Of a stretch of 64,000 bases of DNA, positions 17,627 to 25,084 are shown one piece after another. A program made the position numbers and the translations under genes. Positions within the stretch are counted from its first letter, which is position 1. The number at the start of each line of letters is the position of its first letter. Below the pieces are notes generated by a model that saw only the letters and a list, made by a program, of their open reading frames with translations, ran no database searches and was not told the origin of the DNA. The DNA comes from Salinispora oceanensis (GTDB lineage: Bacteria; Actinomycetota; Actinomycetes; Mycobacteriales; Micromonosporaceae), in the NCBI RefSeq assembly GCF_000383575.1, contig NZ_KB911579.1, positions 1,809,287 to 1,873,286 of the forward strand. The letters run 5' to 3'.

Positions 17627-18082
17627 TCAGGTGGCCAGCAGCACCGCGACGATGTTGACCAGCAAAGCCACAGCCGCCAGAGCTGTGCGCAGCAGGTGCC
17701 AGGCGCGCCACTTGGGCCGCGGGTCGGACCAGTCCGCAGGCAGCGTGCCGTCGGGCCCTCCCCAGATCTGCCGGTTGATCGGCACGTTGCCGAGATGCGA
17801 AACGGCTTGAACTCCGATAATGAGCACCGCTCCCACGACGAAGAACAGCTTCGCTTCCAGCGGCCCGGCCAGGACCGCCAACACCAGGGCGGCCAGGGTC
17901 GTCGTGTTGGTGATGATCGGCATCGTGGGGTGGTAACCCTTACCGAGCAGTTGGTGTGCCTCGACGTAACGGGACGGCGCCATAGCGAGCAACGCCGGCG
18001 CGACGCTGACCGCCACGGCGAAGAAAACGCCGAGGGTGATGCCACTTCCCAACAGCAGGACGACGCTGAGCAGCTCGATCAC
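17627..18082 (-). CDS. DUF1772 (anthrone-oxygenase-like) membrane protein 1
   Basis: A 151-residue protein with four hydrophobic helices. The family pattern is visible: an N-terminal Gly-rich helix, SRYVEAHQLLGKGYHPTMP, then GNVPINRQI and a final helix after WRAWHLLRT. DUF1772 proteins include fungal anthrone oxygenases and bacterial relatives in aromatic polyketide clusters. A GTG start at 18082 with GGAGA upstream is the best start. Oxidation of an anthrone-like ring to a quinone is a reasonable inference. It is divergent from a second DUF1772 gene at 18270, separated by 187 bp. Confidence 0.82.
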   Translation of the reverse strand: MIELLSVVLLLGSGITLGVFFAVAVSVAPALLAMAPSRYVEAHQLLGKGYHPTMPIITNTTTLAALVLAVLAGPLEAKLFFVVGAVLIIGVQAVSHLGNVPINRQIWGGPDGTLPADWSDPRPKWRAWHLLRTALAAVALLVNIVAVLLAT

Positions 18083-18269
18083 GTTCGGTCTCCATCAACT
18101 CGTTGTGGCGCTACCCACAAATGGTCCAATGATCGACTCGAACGCCGCTGGGACGCGGATGGAGGCCGCAGTTCCAGCCGTCCTCGAGGCCCCGTCGAGT
18201 AGCGCGGTCAACAGTAAGCGCCGAGATCGCAAGTGCCCCGGCGGGGGACGCGGTGAAGGGAGGTTCGGG

Positions 18270-18731
18270 GTGGTACGTGTATTGCTGCCACTAGCGCTGG
18301 TGTTCAGCGGCTTCGCGGCGGGAGGACTGATGATTTCCTCCCTGGGCGGTGCCCCGTTGCTGCTGGCCCTGCCGACCGAACGCTACATTCCGGTGCACCA
18401 GTTCCTGGTCACCCGATTCGACCCCTTCATGCCGATCAGCATGACGGTGACGCTCGCCCTCGACCTAGCTCTCACCCTGATCGGCCCGTCGCCCGCCTTC
18501 CGGCTGCTGACCACGCTCGCGGCGGCGCTGCTGGCTATCGCGATGATGGTGTCGCTGACCAAGAACGTGCCAATAAACCGTTGGATCTCCACCCTCGATC
18601 CGGAGCAGCTACCCGACGACTGGCAACGGCTGGACCCGCGAGTCCGCTGGCGCAACTGGAACCTGGTTCGCACGGTACTCGCGGTGACAGCGCTCCTGCT
18701 GAACACCTCGGCCGTCGCTGTCCTGCTCTGA
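18270..18731 (+). CDS. DUF1772 (anthrone-oxygenase-like) membrane protein 2
   Basis: A 153-residue four-helix membrane protein related to the divergent neighbour. It keeps the same key stretch, KNVPINRWISTLDPEQLP, and the final WRNWNLVRT helix. The frame is open upstream, but the GTG 18270 after GAAGGGAGG is the correct start because it begins just before the first transmembrane helix. The two copies share the fold and motif but are clearly divergent, so they could form a heteromer or act on different substrates. It heads a + strand operon with the O-methyltransferase, ketoreductase and two ABM genes. Confidence 0.8.
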   Translation: MVRVLLPLALVFSGFAAGGLMISSLGGAPLLLALPTERYIPVHQFLVTRFDPFMPISMTVTLALDLALTLIGPSPAFRLLTTLAAALLAIAMMVSLTKNVPINRWISTLDPEQLPDDWQRLDPRVRWRNWNLVRTVLAVTALLLNTSAVAVLL

Positions 18732-18789
18732 CCCGTCACCGGAACTGCTCGGTCCCGCGACCCACTTCGTCGCCTCTGGGGAGGAAGTC

Positions 18790-19851
18790 ATGGAAGCCGA
18801 AATGACAGGGGTCGTCGGCCCCGCGATGGCGGCACTGCCGCCCCACCTGCGTCTACTGCTACTCACCGACGGCAAGCGGATATCTCAGGTCATTCACGTG
18901 CTGGCCGAGTTGAAGGTCGCCGACGAGTTGGCGGACGGGCCACGTACGGTAGCGGACCTGGCGAAAGTGACGAGCACGGACACTGACGCGCTGCGACGGG
19001 TGTTGCGGGTCGCTGCTAGCTTCGGCGTTTTCGCTGAGGAGCCCGACGGCCGGTACGTGCTGACGCCGGTCGCCGAAGCACTGCGGACTGAGGTGCTCAA
19101 CAGCCAACGGGACCTCGTGCTGTTCAATGGCGACGAGATGCTCTGGCGGTCCTACGGAGAGCTGATGTACACGCTCCGCACCGGTCGTCCGGCGTTCGAC
19201 AAGGTGTACGGCAGGTCGTTCTTCGCGCACCTCGCAGCCGAACCCGCAGCGGGCCGCCTGTTCGACCGGGCGATGACGCAGATGAGTCGGGCCACTTCGG
19301 AGCTCTTCATCAACCAGTACGACTTCAGCCGGTTCACCACCCTCGTCGACATCGGCGGCGGCACCGGCCTCTTCCTCACCAAGCTGCTGCGGGAAAACCC
19401 CACGCTACGCGGTGTCCTCTTTGACCGGCCGGCCGTGGTCGCGAACGCGCACCGCTGGTTCGACGACGCGGGCGTAACCGACCGCGCCACCGTACTCGGC
19501 GGGGATTTCTTCGGCGAACTTCCACCCGGGCACGACGCGTACGTACTCAAGGCGGTGCTGCACGACTGGCACGATCCCGACGCGGTACGGATCCTCCGAC
19601 AGGTCCACCAAGCCATGGCGGGCCGACCGGACTCCCGATTGCTGATTTGCGAGTTCCTCGTCGCTCCCGCTAACCAGTGGGACCGCGGAAAGCTACTCGA
19701 CCTCGATATGCTCCTGCGCTTCGGCGGCCGCGAGCGAAACCTTGACGAATGGCGTGTGCTACTCGCCGAGGTCGGCTTCCGGCTGCTCAACGAACCAGTG
19801 ACCGGTCGCTGGGCCGTTTTGGAGTGCCAGGCGGTGACCGACGCCGACTGA
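18790..19851 (+). CDS. SAM-dependent O-methyltransferase
   Basis: A 353-residue class I O-methyltransferase of the plant-COMT/TcmO-like group. It has an N-terminal winged-helix dimerisation domain (about residues 25-110), SAM-binding motif I as VDIGGGTG, and the catalytic His in KAVLHDWHDPDAVRIL. The C-terminal RNLDEWRVLLAEVGF is typical. The ATG follows GGGGAGGAAG. It should methylate a phenolic hydroxyl of the aromatic polyketide. It is the only methyltransferase recognised in the cluster, so at least one methoxy group is predicted. Confidence 0.93.
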   Translation: MEAEMTGVVGPAMAALPPHLRLLLLTDGKRISQVIHVLAELKVADELADGPRTVADLAKVTSTDTDALRRVLRVAASFGVFAEEPDGRYVLTPVAEALRTEVLNSQRDLVLFNGDEMLWRSYGELMYTLRTGRPAFDKVYGRSFFAHLAAEPAAGRLFDRAMTQMSRATSELFINQYDFSRFTTLVDIGGGTGLFLTKLLRENPTLRGVLFDRPAVVANAHRWFDDAGVTDRATVLGGDFFGELPPGHDAYVLKAVLHDWHDPDAVRILRQVHQAMAGRPDSRLLICEFLVAPANQWDRGKLLDLDMLLRFGGRERNLDEWRVLLAEVGFRLLNEPVTGRWAVLECQAVTDAD

Positions 19852-19900
19852 CGGCGGCGTCACGATGACCAAGGATCATTCCAGAGATAGGAGTACACAC

Positions 19901-20650
19901 GTGCAGCTACAACTCGTCGGGAAAAATGCCGTCGTCACCGGTGGTTCCCGTGGAATCGGCCGGGGCATCGTGCTGGCCCTGGCCCGGGCCGGTGCCAACA
20001 TCATCACCTGCTACCGGCAGGAGGGCGAGGCGGTACGGACCCTGGAGCGTGAACTCAAGGAAACAGACGGCAATCACCACCTAATCCAGGCCGACATCAG
20101 CAGCCGGGAGGATGTCGAGCGGTTGGTCGAGGAAACCCGGACGCGTCTCGGGTCGATCGACGTACTGGTCAACAATGCCGGTGTCATCAGCCACGTACCC
20201 TTCGGTGAGCTGCCGCTCGAGGAGTGGCAGCGGGTGCTGGACACCAACCTCACCGGTTCCTTCCTGCTCATCCAGAAGGCTCTCGGCCTGCTGTCCGAGA
20301 GAGCGTCGGTAATCAATATTGGATCCCGGGCAGCAGTGGCCGGCATCCCACTGCGCAGCCACTACACCGCTTCGAAAGCCGGCATGATCGGCCTGACCCG
20401 TTCGCTGGCCAAGGAGTTGGGCAAGCGAGGTATCCGGGTCAACCTGGTGGCGCCCGGTGTGATCGATACCGACGAGGAGGGAAAGCTCTCCGACGCTGAG
20501 CGGGAGCAGTACCGACAGCGCTACCAGCACATGATCGCTCTCGCCCGGTTCGGCCGTCCGGTCGAGATTGCCGGCGCGGTGCTTTTCCTCGCCAGTGAGC
20601 TGTCCACTTACGTCACGGGTGAAACCATTCATGTTGACGGAGGCGTGTGA
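19901..20650 (+). CDS. SDR ketoreductase of the aromatic polyketide pathway
   Basis: A 249-residue FabG-like reductase with NADPH motif TGGSRGIG, NNAG, a catalytic NIGSRAA region and YTASKAG. The start GTG 19901 is preferred over ATG 19865 because AGGAG lies 7 bases upstream and homology begins with LVGKNAVVTGGSRG. KR genes located with ABM oxygenases in pentangular polyphenol clusters reduce a late carbonyl (C-19 type), so this one probably acts on the aromatic chain. The other FabG gene at 3783 would then serve starter assembly, though the assignment could be reversed. Confidence 0.88.
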   Translation: MQLQLVGKNAVVTGGSRGIGRGIVLALARAGANIITCYRQEGEAVRTLERELKETDGNHHLIQADISSREDVERLVEETRTRLGSIDVLVNNAGVISHVPFGELPLEEWQRVLDTNLTGSFLLIQKALGLLSERASVINIGSRAAVAGIPLRSHYTASKAGMIGLTRSLAKELGKRGIRVNLVAPGVIDTDEEGKLSDAEREQYRQRYQHMIALARFGRPVEIAGAVLFLASELSTYVTGETIHVDGGV

Positions 20651-20653
20651 GCC

Positions 20654-21007
20654 ATGGGGCACTTCCGGGTCTTACTGACTGTTCAGGTGGTATCCGGTCG
20701 GGAAGTAGAGTTCGAACACGAGTGGCTGGCCGGACGGGACGTCATCGCCGGTCACCCTTCGAACCGGGGGCACTGGCTGTCCCGGGCCAAGAACGACTCC
20801 TCGACGTACTACGTGATGAGCGATTGGATCGATGAGGCATCTTTTCGCGAGTTCGAACGGAGCAAGGCCCACCTGTCGCACCGACAGAAGCTGCACCCCT
20901 TCCGGGTCAGCGGCTCGATGGTCACCATGTCTGTGCTCTCTGGTTGCGCCCACGCCGCGGCTACCGAGGACTCGCGCTCCACGGTCGCCGAAGGCGCAGC
21001 CCGATGA
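20654..21007 (+). CDS. ABM family monooxygenase-like protein 2
   Basis: A 117-residue ABM-fold protein with FRVLLTVQVVSGREVEFEHE, the central YYVMSDWIDEASFREFERS and a C-terminal SMVTMSVL strand. It resembles the product of 14812 in layout. It starts 4 bp after the ketoreductase stop and its own stop overlaps the next ATG, so it is the middle of a coupled KR-ABM-ABM unit, as in pentangular polyphenol clusters where KR and ABM act together. The last ~20 residues are Ala/Ser-rich and not part of the fold. Confidence 0.85.
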   Translation: MGHFRVLLTVQVVSGREVEFEHEWLAGRDVIAGHPSNRGHWLSRAKNDSSTYYVMSDWIDEASFREFERSKAHLSHRQKLHPFRVSGSMVTMSVLSGCAHAAATEDSRSTVAEGAAR

Positions 21008-21315
21008 CTGACCCACACCGGGCCCGGGTTCTGCTTTTTTGCCGAGCCGTAGGCACCGGGGAGGCGTTAACCGCGGCTTACCACACGATCAGTGATGCCC
21101 TGGCCGGAACCCCCGGGCTGCTCCACAATGAGTTGCTACGGGACAGTACAGACCCTACGAACTTCATCGTCCTCAGCGAGTGGGAGAGCATTGGCGCATT
21201 TCACTCGTGGGAATCCGGCACTGGGCATCGCGACACCACCGCACCGCTGCGGCCGTACCAGGATCACTCACGGGGCCGCCCATTCGGCCTATACGAGGTC
21301 GTCGGCTCCTACTGA
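21004..21315 (+). CDS. ABM family monooxygenase-like protein 3
   Basis: A 103-residue ABM-fold protein with a different sequence from copies 1 and 2: RVLLFCRAVGTGEALTAAYH, then GTPGLLHNELLRDS and FIVLSEWESIGAFHSWESG. The Ala/Gly-rich middle with LLHNELL is typical of ABM quinone-forming oxygenases. The ATG overlaps the previous stop (ATGA). It ends the operon; a 24-bp hairpin follows immediately. Confidence 0.85.
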   Translation: MTDPHRARVLLFCRAVGTGEALTAAYHTISDALAGTPGLLHNELLRDSTDPTNFIVLSEWESIGAFHSWESGTGHRDTTAPLRPYQDHSRGRPFGLYEVVGSY

Positions 21316-21316
21316 C

Positions 21317-21370
21317 CCGTGGTGAGCGGTGGTGCCCTGGCAGAGGCCAGGGCACCACCGCTCACCACGG
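21317..21370 (+). terminator. Strong hairpin terminator after the KR-ABM operon
   Basis: A perfect 24-bp inverted repeat (21317-21340 against 21347-21370) with a 6-base loop begins 2 bp after the ABM stop. The following 221 bp up to the convergent KAS III stop contain no recognisable gene. It can stop transcription from both sides. Confidence 0.8.
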
Positions 21371-21591
21371 TCCTCTACCGCTCCCGGATAACGGGCGACC
21401 AAATCAGCCTTTCCGGTCCAGCCGCCTTCCACCCATCAACGGTGCGCTACCCAAACTCGCATGGTGAGACGCGGCAGAGCTCGCATGGGGGGGGGCGTGG
21501 ATGAGTAACGCCACCGCGTCGAGTCGACCCACGTGGGCAGGGCCTGGTCCTGGTGCTCGACCAGGCCCCGTCGCCGCCGTGCCGGTTATCG

Positions 21592-22599
21592 TCAGGGCAG
21601 GTGAACAACTTGTCCAGCGAAGAGCAGCCCAGCACCGAAGCCAATCAGCAGCGCCGTGTCGCCGCTGCTCGTCTGGCCTGAGCTGAGCAGCTGCTCCATG
21701 GCCAGGGGAATAGAGGCGGCCGATGTGTTCCCACTGGCGATGATGTCCCGCGCTACCGCGGCGGACTCAGGCAGCCCTAGTTCAGTCACCAGGGCCTCGG
21801 TGATGAGCAGGTTCGCCTGGTGCGGGATGAAGGCATCCAGTTGCTCGATGGTGAGCCCAGACCGGTCCAAAATCTGTTGGATAGCAGGCACCAATTCGTT
21901 CGTCGCCCAACGGTAAACCTTCCAGCCGGTCATGGTGATGGCTGGCCAGGAGTCTTCTGGGCCACTCCGCAGGTCTCGGGTCCAGCTCGAGGTCATCTTC
22001 AACGCACTGTTACGCGACCCATCGGCTCGCCAAACGACGGGACCGATGCCAGCGGTCGCTGACGGCCCGACCACGACCGCGCCCGCACCGTCGGCGAACA
22101 GAAACGCGGTGTCCCGGTCGGAGTGGTCGAGGATGTCAGTCATCCGCTCGGCACCGACTACCAGTACGTAGTCAACCTGACCGAGGCGGACCATGTCGCT
22201 GGCGAGGGACAAGGCGTGACAGAAACCCGCGCAGGCCGCGGAGATGTCAAAGCCCGTGGCCGTCCGGGCACCGAGTCGGTGCGCCACCTCAACCGCGAGC
22301 GCTGGCATCTGCTCCAAATAGGTAATGGTAGCGACAATGACACAGCCGATCTGGCCGGCAGTCATGCCGGCCGAGGCCAGGGCCTTCTCCGCCGCAGCGG
22401 TCGCCATTAGGGGGAGGCTCTCACCGTGCTCGGCGTACCGGCGGGTCCGGATCCCCGACCGGGAGGCGATCCATTCCGCGTCCAAGCCGGTGTTAGCGGC
22501 GATATAGGAGTTGTCAACGACCCGATCGGGGCGGTACGTGCCGATACCGAGAATCCGGCTGCCACGCGGCTGGTTAGTGGTCTGAATGGGATGTGTCAT
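21592..22599 (-). CDS. 3-oxoacyl-ACP synthase III (priming ketosynthase)
   Basis: A 335-residue KAS III (FabH-type). The catalytic triad is visible: Cys123 in DISAACAGFCHAL, His260 in PHQAN and Asn291 in SGNTSAASIP. The start ATG 22599 follows AAGGAGA; the frame is open further up without support. KAS III enzymes in type II PKS clusters (R1128 ZhuH, benastatin, frenolicin, fredericamycin) condense a short acyl-CoA with malonyl-ACP, so the pathway probably starts from something other than acetate. Together with the acyltransferase, dehydratase and FabG genes it makes a starter-unit module. Confidence 0.93.
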   Translation of the reverse strand: MTHPIQTTNQPRGSRILGIGTYRPDRVVDNSYIAANTGLDAEWIASRSGIRTRRYAEHGESLPLMATAAAEKALASAGMTAGQIGCVIVATITYLEQMPALAVEVAHRLGARTATGFDISAACAGFCHALSLASDMVRLGQVDYVLVVGAERMTDILDHSDRDTAFLFADGAGAVVVGPSATAGIGPVVWRADGSRNSALKMTSSWTRDLRSGPEDSWPAITMTGWKVYRWATNELVPAIQQILDRSGLTIEQLDAFIPHQANLLITEALVTELGLPESAAVARDIIASGNTSAASIPLAMEQLLSSGQTSSGDTALLIGFGAGLLFAGQVVHLP

Positions 22600-22640
22600 C
22601 AGCCCGCTCTCCTTGGGATGCAGGTCCTCGTGGGTGTAGC

Positions 22641-22692
22641 GGCGTACCGTCGGGCCACCACCCGCACTCTCGTGATGGCCCGACGGTACGCC
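22641..22692 (-). terminator. Intergenic hairpin between membrane protein and KAS III genes
   Basis: A perfect 17-bp inverted repeat (22641-22657 against 22676-22692) with an 18-base loop lies between the stop of the upstream membrane protein gene and the KAS III start. It may be a terminator or attenuator that separates expression of the two. Confidence 0.65.
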
Positions 22693-22708
22693 GTGGCTCG
22701 GTTGGGAG

Positions 22709-23743
22709 TTAGCGCCGCAAGCCGTTGGCGACGCTGACAGGCGGGGCGTCCACGTGCTCGACGGGACTAGGGGTCTCGCGACGGGGCCGGGAGGCTTTCC
22801 TGGGCTCCGACCGCTGCCTGCGCTGGCCATAGCGGGTCATGCCCCACGGCTTGTAGGTCGACACAGCGGTCATGAAGATCAATATGCATACCGCAAGTCC
22901 GGAGCAGATCGCCAGCGGGATGCCGGTTTGCCGGACCTCTTCCACCGGCGCGCCGGCCAACACCTGATTGTAGGCGGTCAGAATTAGCTGATGAATGACA
23001 CCAAATCCGAAAATCATCACCAATACGGTGGTGACGAATTTGGTGGCTACCCAGTGCCGGCGCATCAGATGCCACTTCGTTCCAGCGGCACCAACAACCC
23101 CTGTGAGCAGCGCGAAGAGGCTGGTCATGCCGAGGAAGATCTGATCCAGCAGATTCATCATGTCGTAGACGGAATATTGCGTCCGGGGGTCATCGGTGAG
23201 CACCGCAGTGATCGCCATGGCCAGCATTCCCATGATCAGCCCTAACCAACCGACAGAAATCGCAACGTGCGCGGTGAGCATCACCTTGCGCAACGGTTGA
23301 GACACCACCCGGGAGGGCTCACGCACGGTGCGGAACCAGGCGTTCGCCGCGGGCAGGTACATGAAAGCCACCCCGGCGACTGAGGCGAGTGCGCCGATGA
23401 CCCCCAGGATGACCTGTGCGGTGCCATCGATCGGCCTTCCGGCGATTCCAAAGAGCCCGAGCACGGTAAACATCAACCCCAGCAGGCCGAATATGGTAAG
23501 CATCACCCGGCCCCACTGTCGGCCTTTGCGCATCATCTCCACGAAAAAGCCGAACATTGCAATGAAGGCGATGGTCAACACGAGATCAGTGGTGGCGCCC
23601 AGGTCGTTGCCACTGGAACCATATTTGCCGGTGAGTTCGAGAACGTTGCTGAGCAGAGCGGCAACTGTGCCGACGATGACCGACCAGTACGCGAACATGA
23701 TAGCCACCGGCGGTGCAATCACGGTGTCCTTGGATGGGTTCAC
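22709..23743 (-). CDS. Eight-helix membrane protein of unknown function
   Basis: A 344-residue integral membrane protein with about eight hydrophobic helices and a charged, Arg/Pro-rich C-terminal tail of about 45 residues. The two four-helix halves are different: the N-terminal half is plain hydrophobic, and the second half contains AHVAISVGWLGLIMG and KWHLMRRHWVATKF with conserved His and Trp. The GTG start at 23743 follows AGGAGGG. I do not recognise a characterised family. The position between KAS III and MarR suggests export, resistance or a membrane redox function for the cluster. Confidence 0.75.
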   Translation of the reverse strand: MNPSKDTVIAPPVAIMFAYWSVIVGTVAALLSNVLELTGKYGSSGNDLGATTDLVLTIAFIAMFGFFVEMMRKGRQWGRVMLTIFGLLGLMFTVLGLFGIAGRPIDGTAQVILGVIGALASVAGVAFMYLPAANAWFRTVREPSRVVSQPLRKVMLTAHVAISVGWLGLIMGMLAMAITAVLTDDPRTQYSVYDMMNLLDQIFLGMTSLFALLTGVVGAAGTKWHLMRRHWVATKFVTTVLVMIFGFGVIHQLILTAYNQVLAGAPVEEVRQTGIPLAICSGLAVCILIFMTAVSTYKPWGMTRYGQRRQRSEPRKASRPRRETPSPVEHVDAPPVSVANGLRR

Positions 23744-23896
23744 GGACTCAGACCCTCCTGTCCAGGCTCACGGGGGTCCGGACACCGCACCGAAATCCAT
23801 GCGCGCCGGACCCGAGCAAGCCTGGAGGAAGGTTCTCGAAAGTCACTCAAGCCCGGTTGGGGCGGGTGGCTAGCCGGCTCAGCGCGACCAGCGCGT

Positions 23897-24388
23897 TCAG
23901 TGCGAGACGTCCCCCTCGGTTAGGGAAGCGGTGAACTTCGTCAGCAGTCGGGCGAACTCCCGTTGGTCCTGCTCACTCCAGCCGGCGAACAGCCGCTTGT
24001 AGAACGCCCGGCGGGAGCGGTGGGCGTTCTGGACGGCCTCTACTCCCAGCTCGGTCAACTCCAGACAGATCCGGCGGCCATCGCGCTGTGACGCCACCCG
24101 GCGCAGATATCCGCTATCGATGGTCGCCGCGACGACCCGGCTGGCCCGCGACGGATCGATGTCGAGCCGCTCCGCCACGAGCCCGACCGTCACGCCCTCC
24201 TGGCCCGGGAGCGGACCGACCTCAACGGCGTCGACCACCGCAATCTGCTGCAGGTCAACGTGCGGCTGATCCTTGACCGCGGAGCGGCCGAGGGTACGGC
24301 GAGCTTGCCGACGGCGGATCCTGGTCATCGCGTGTTCGACGGCGACCAGTACCGGGTCCATGTCGGTGACCGTCTCGGTGGCGGGCAT
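23897..24388 (-). CDS. MarR family transcriptional regulator
   Basis: A 163-residue winged-helix regulator. The DNA-binding part is visible as VGLVAERLDIDPSRASRVVAA followed by the wing RRVASQRDGRRICLELTELG. The chosen start is ATG 24388 (GMPATETV); a TTG 30 bases further upstream is possible. MarR proteins often sense phenolic ligands, which fits an aromatic polyketide cluster, and the divergent DUF6069 membrane protein is the likely target. The 110-bp divergent region is AT-richer than its surroundings. Confidence 0.88.
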   Translation of the reverse strand: MPATETVTDMDPVLVAVEHAMTRIRRRQARRTLGRSAVKDQPHVDLQQIAVVDAVEVGPLPGQEGVTVGLVAERLDIDPSRASRVVAATIDSGYLRRVASQRDGRRICLELTELGVEAVQNAHRSRRAFYKRLFAGWSEQDQREFARLLTKFTASLTEGDVSH

Positions 24389-24498
24389 TCCCCCACTGTA
24401 GTGCTTCAGCAGATCCAACCAACATGTCTATGCTTGAGTCCGACAAGTGCCTGAGACAAAAGTTGGCACGAAGCACCGACTGACGCGGAGGAACATCC

Positions 24499-24936
24499 AT
24501 GCAGACCGAAACGGCAACCCCGGCCAACGTGCACCCGGGCGTGCGTCGCTGGCGACGGCTTTACGCGGCGGTCGGCGCCGCGATCGTCAACCTGGCCATC
24601 TGGACCCTCGCGGTACCGATCGCCGGAGTCGACCTCCAAGCAACCAGCGGTCCCGGCTCCACCGAGCTGGAACCAGTCCCGCTGGCAGCAGTGATCATCA
24701 TGTCCCTGCTCTCCTCCCTCGCCGGCTGGGCGTTGCTGGCAGCTTTCGAACGCTTCACCGACCGAGCCTGTAGTATTTGGACCATAATCGCCCTTCTTGT
24801 CCTACTCATCTCCTACGGAGGCCCACTGCTCGGCGCCGGGCTTTCGACCGGTTCCCGGATCACGCTGGCGTTGATGCACACGGCAGTAGCGGCGGTCCTC
24901 ATCCCCGTGCTGCGCAGCACGTCCCCTACCCGCTGA
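24499..24936 (+). CDS. DUF6069-like four-helix membrane protein
   Basis: A 145-residue protein with four predicted membrane helices (about 23-45, 63-85, 93-112, 118-138). It matches the general layout of the DUF6069 proteins widespread in Actinobacteria, often next to MarR/TetR regulators. The ATG follows GGAGGAAC. The function is unknown. The divergent MarR gene points to regulated expression, perhaps as part of self-protection. Confidence 0.72.
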   Translation: MQTETATPANVHPGVRRWRRLYAAVGAAIVNLAIWTLAVPIAGVDLQATSGPGSTELEPVPLAAVIIMSLLSSLAGWALLAAFERFTDRACSIWTIIALLVLLISYGGPLLGAGLSTGSRITLALMHTAVAAVLIPVLRSTSPTR

Positions 24937-25084
24937 CTCCTCAAACCGCCCGGCGACCGGCCTGCGACGGGTCAGTCGCCGGGCAGTGCTGAACCAAGTT
25001 CCAGCGGCCCTCGAGTCGAGCTCTAGGGCGGGATATCACGCTGTTGACGTACCGCGACGTGGTGCCCCAAGACTTGGAGAGCGG

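Noticed and set aside
24986..25084. N-terminal extension of the asparagine synthetase
   Set aside because: The glutaminase nucleophile must be Cys2, so translation starts at 25085.
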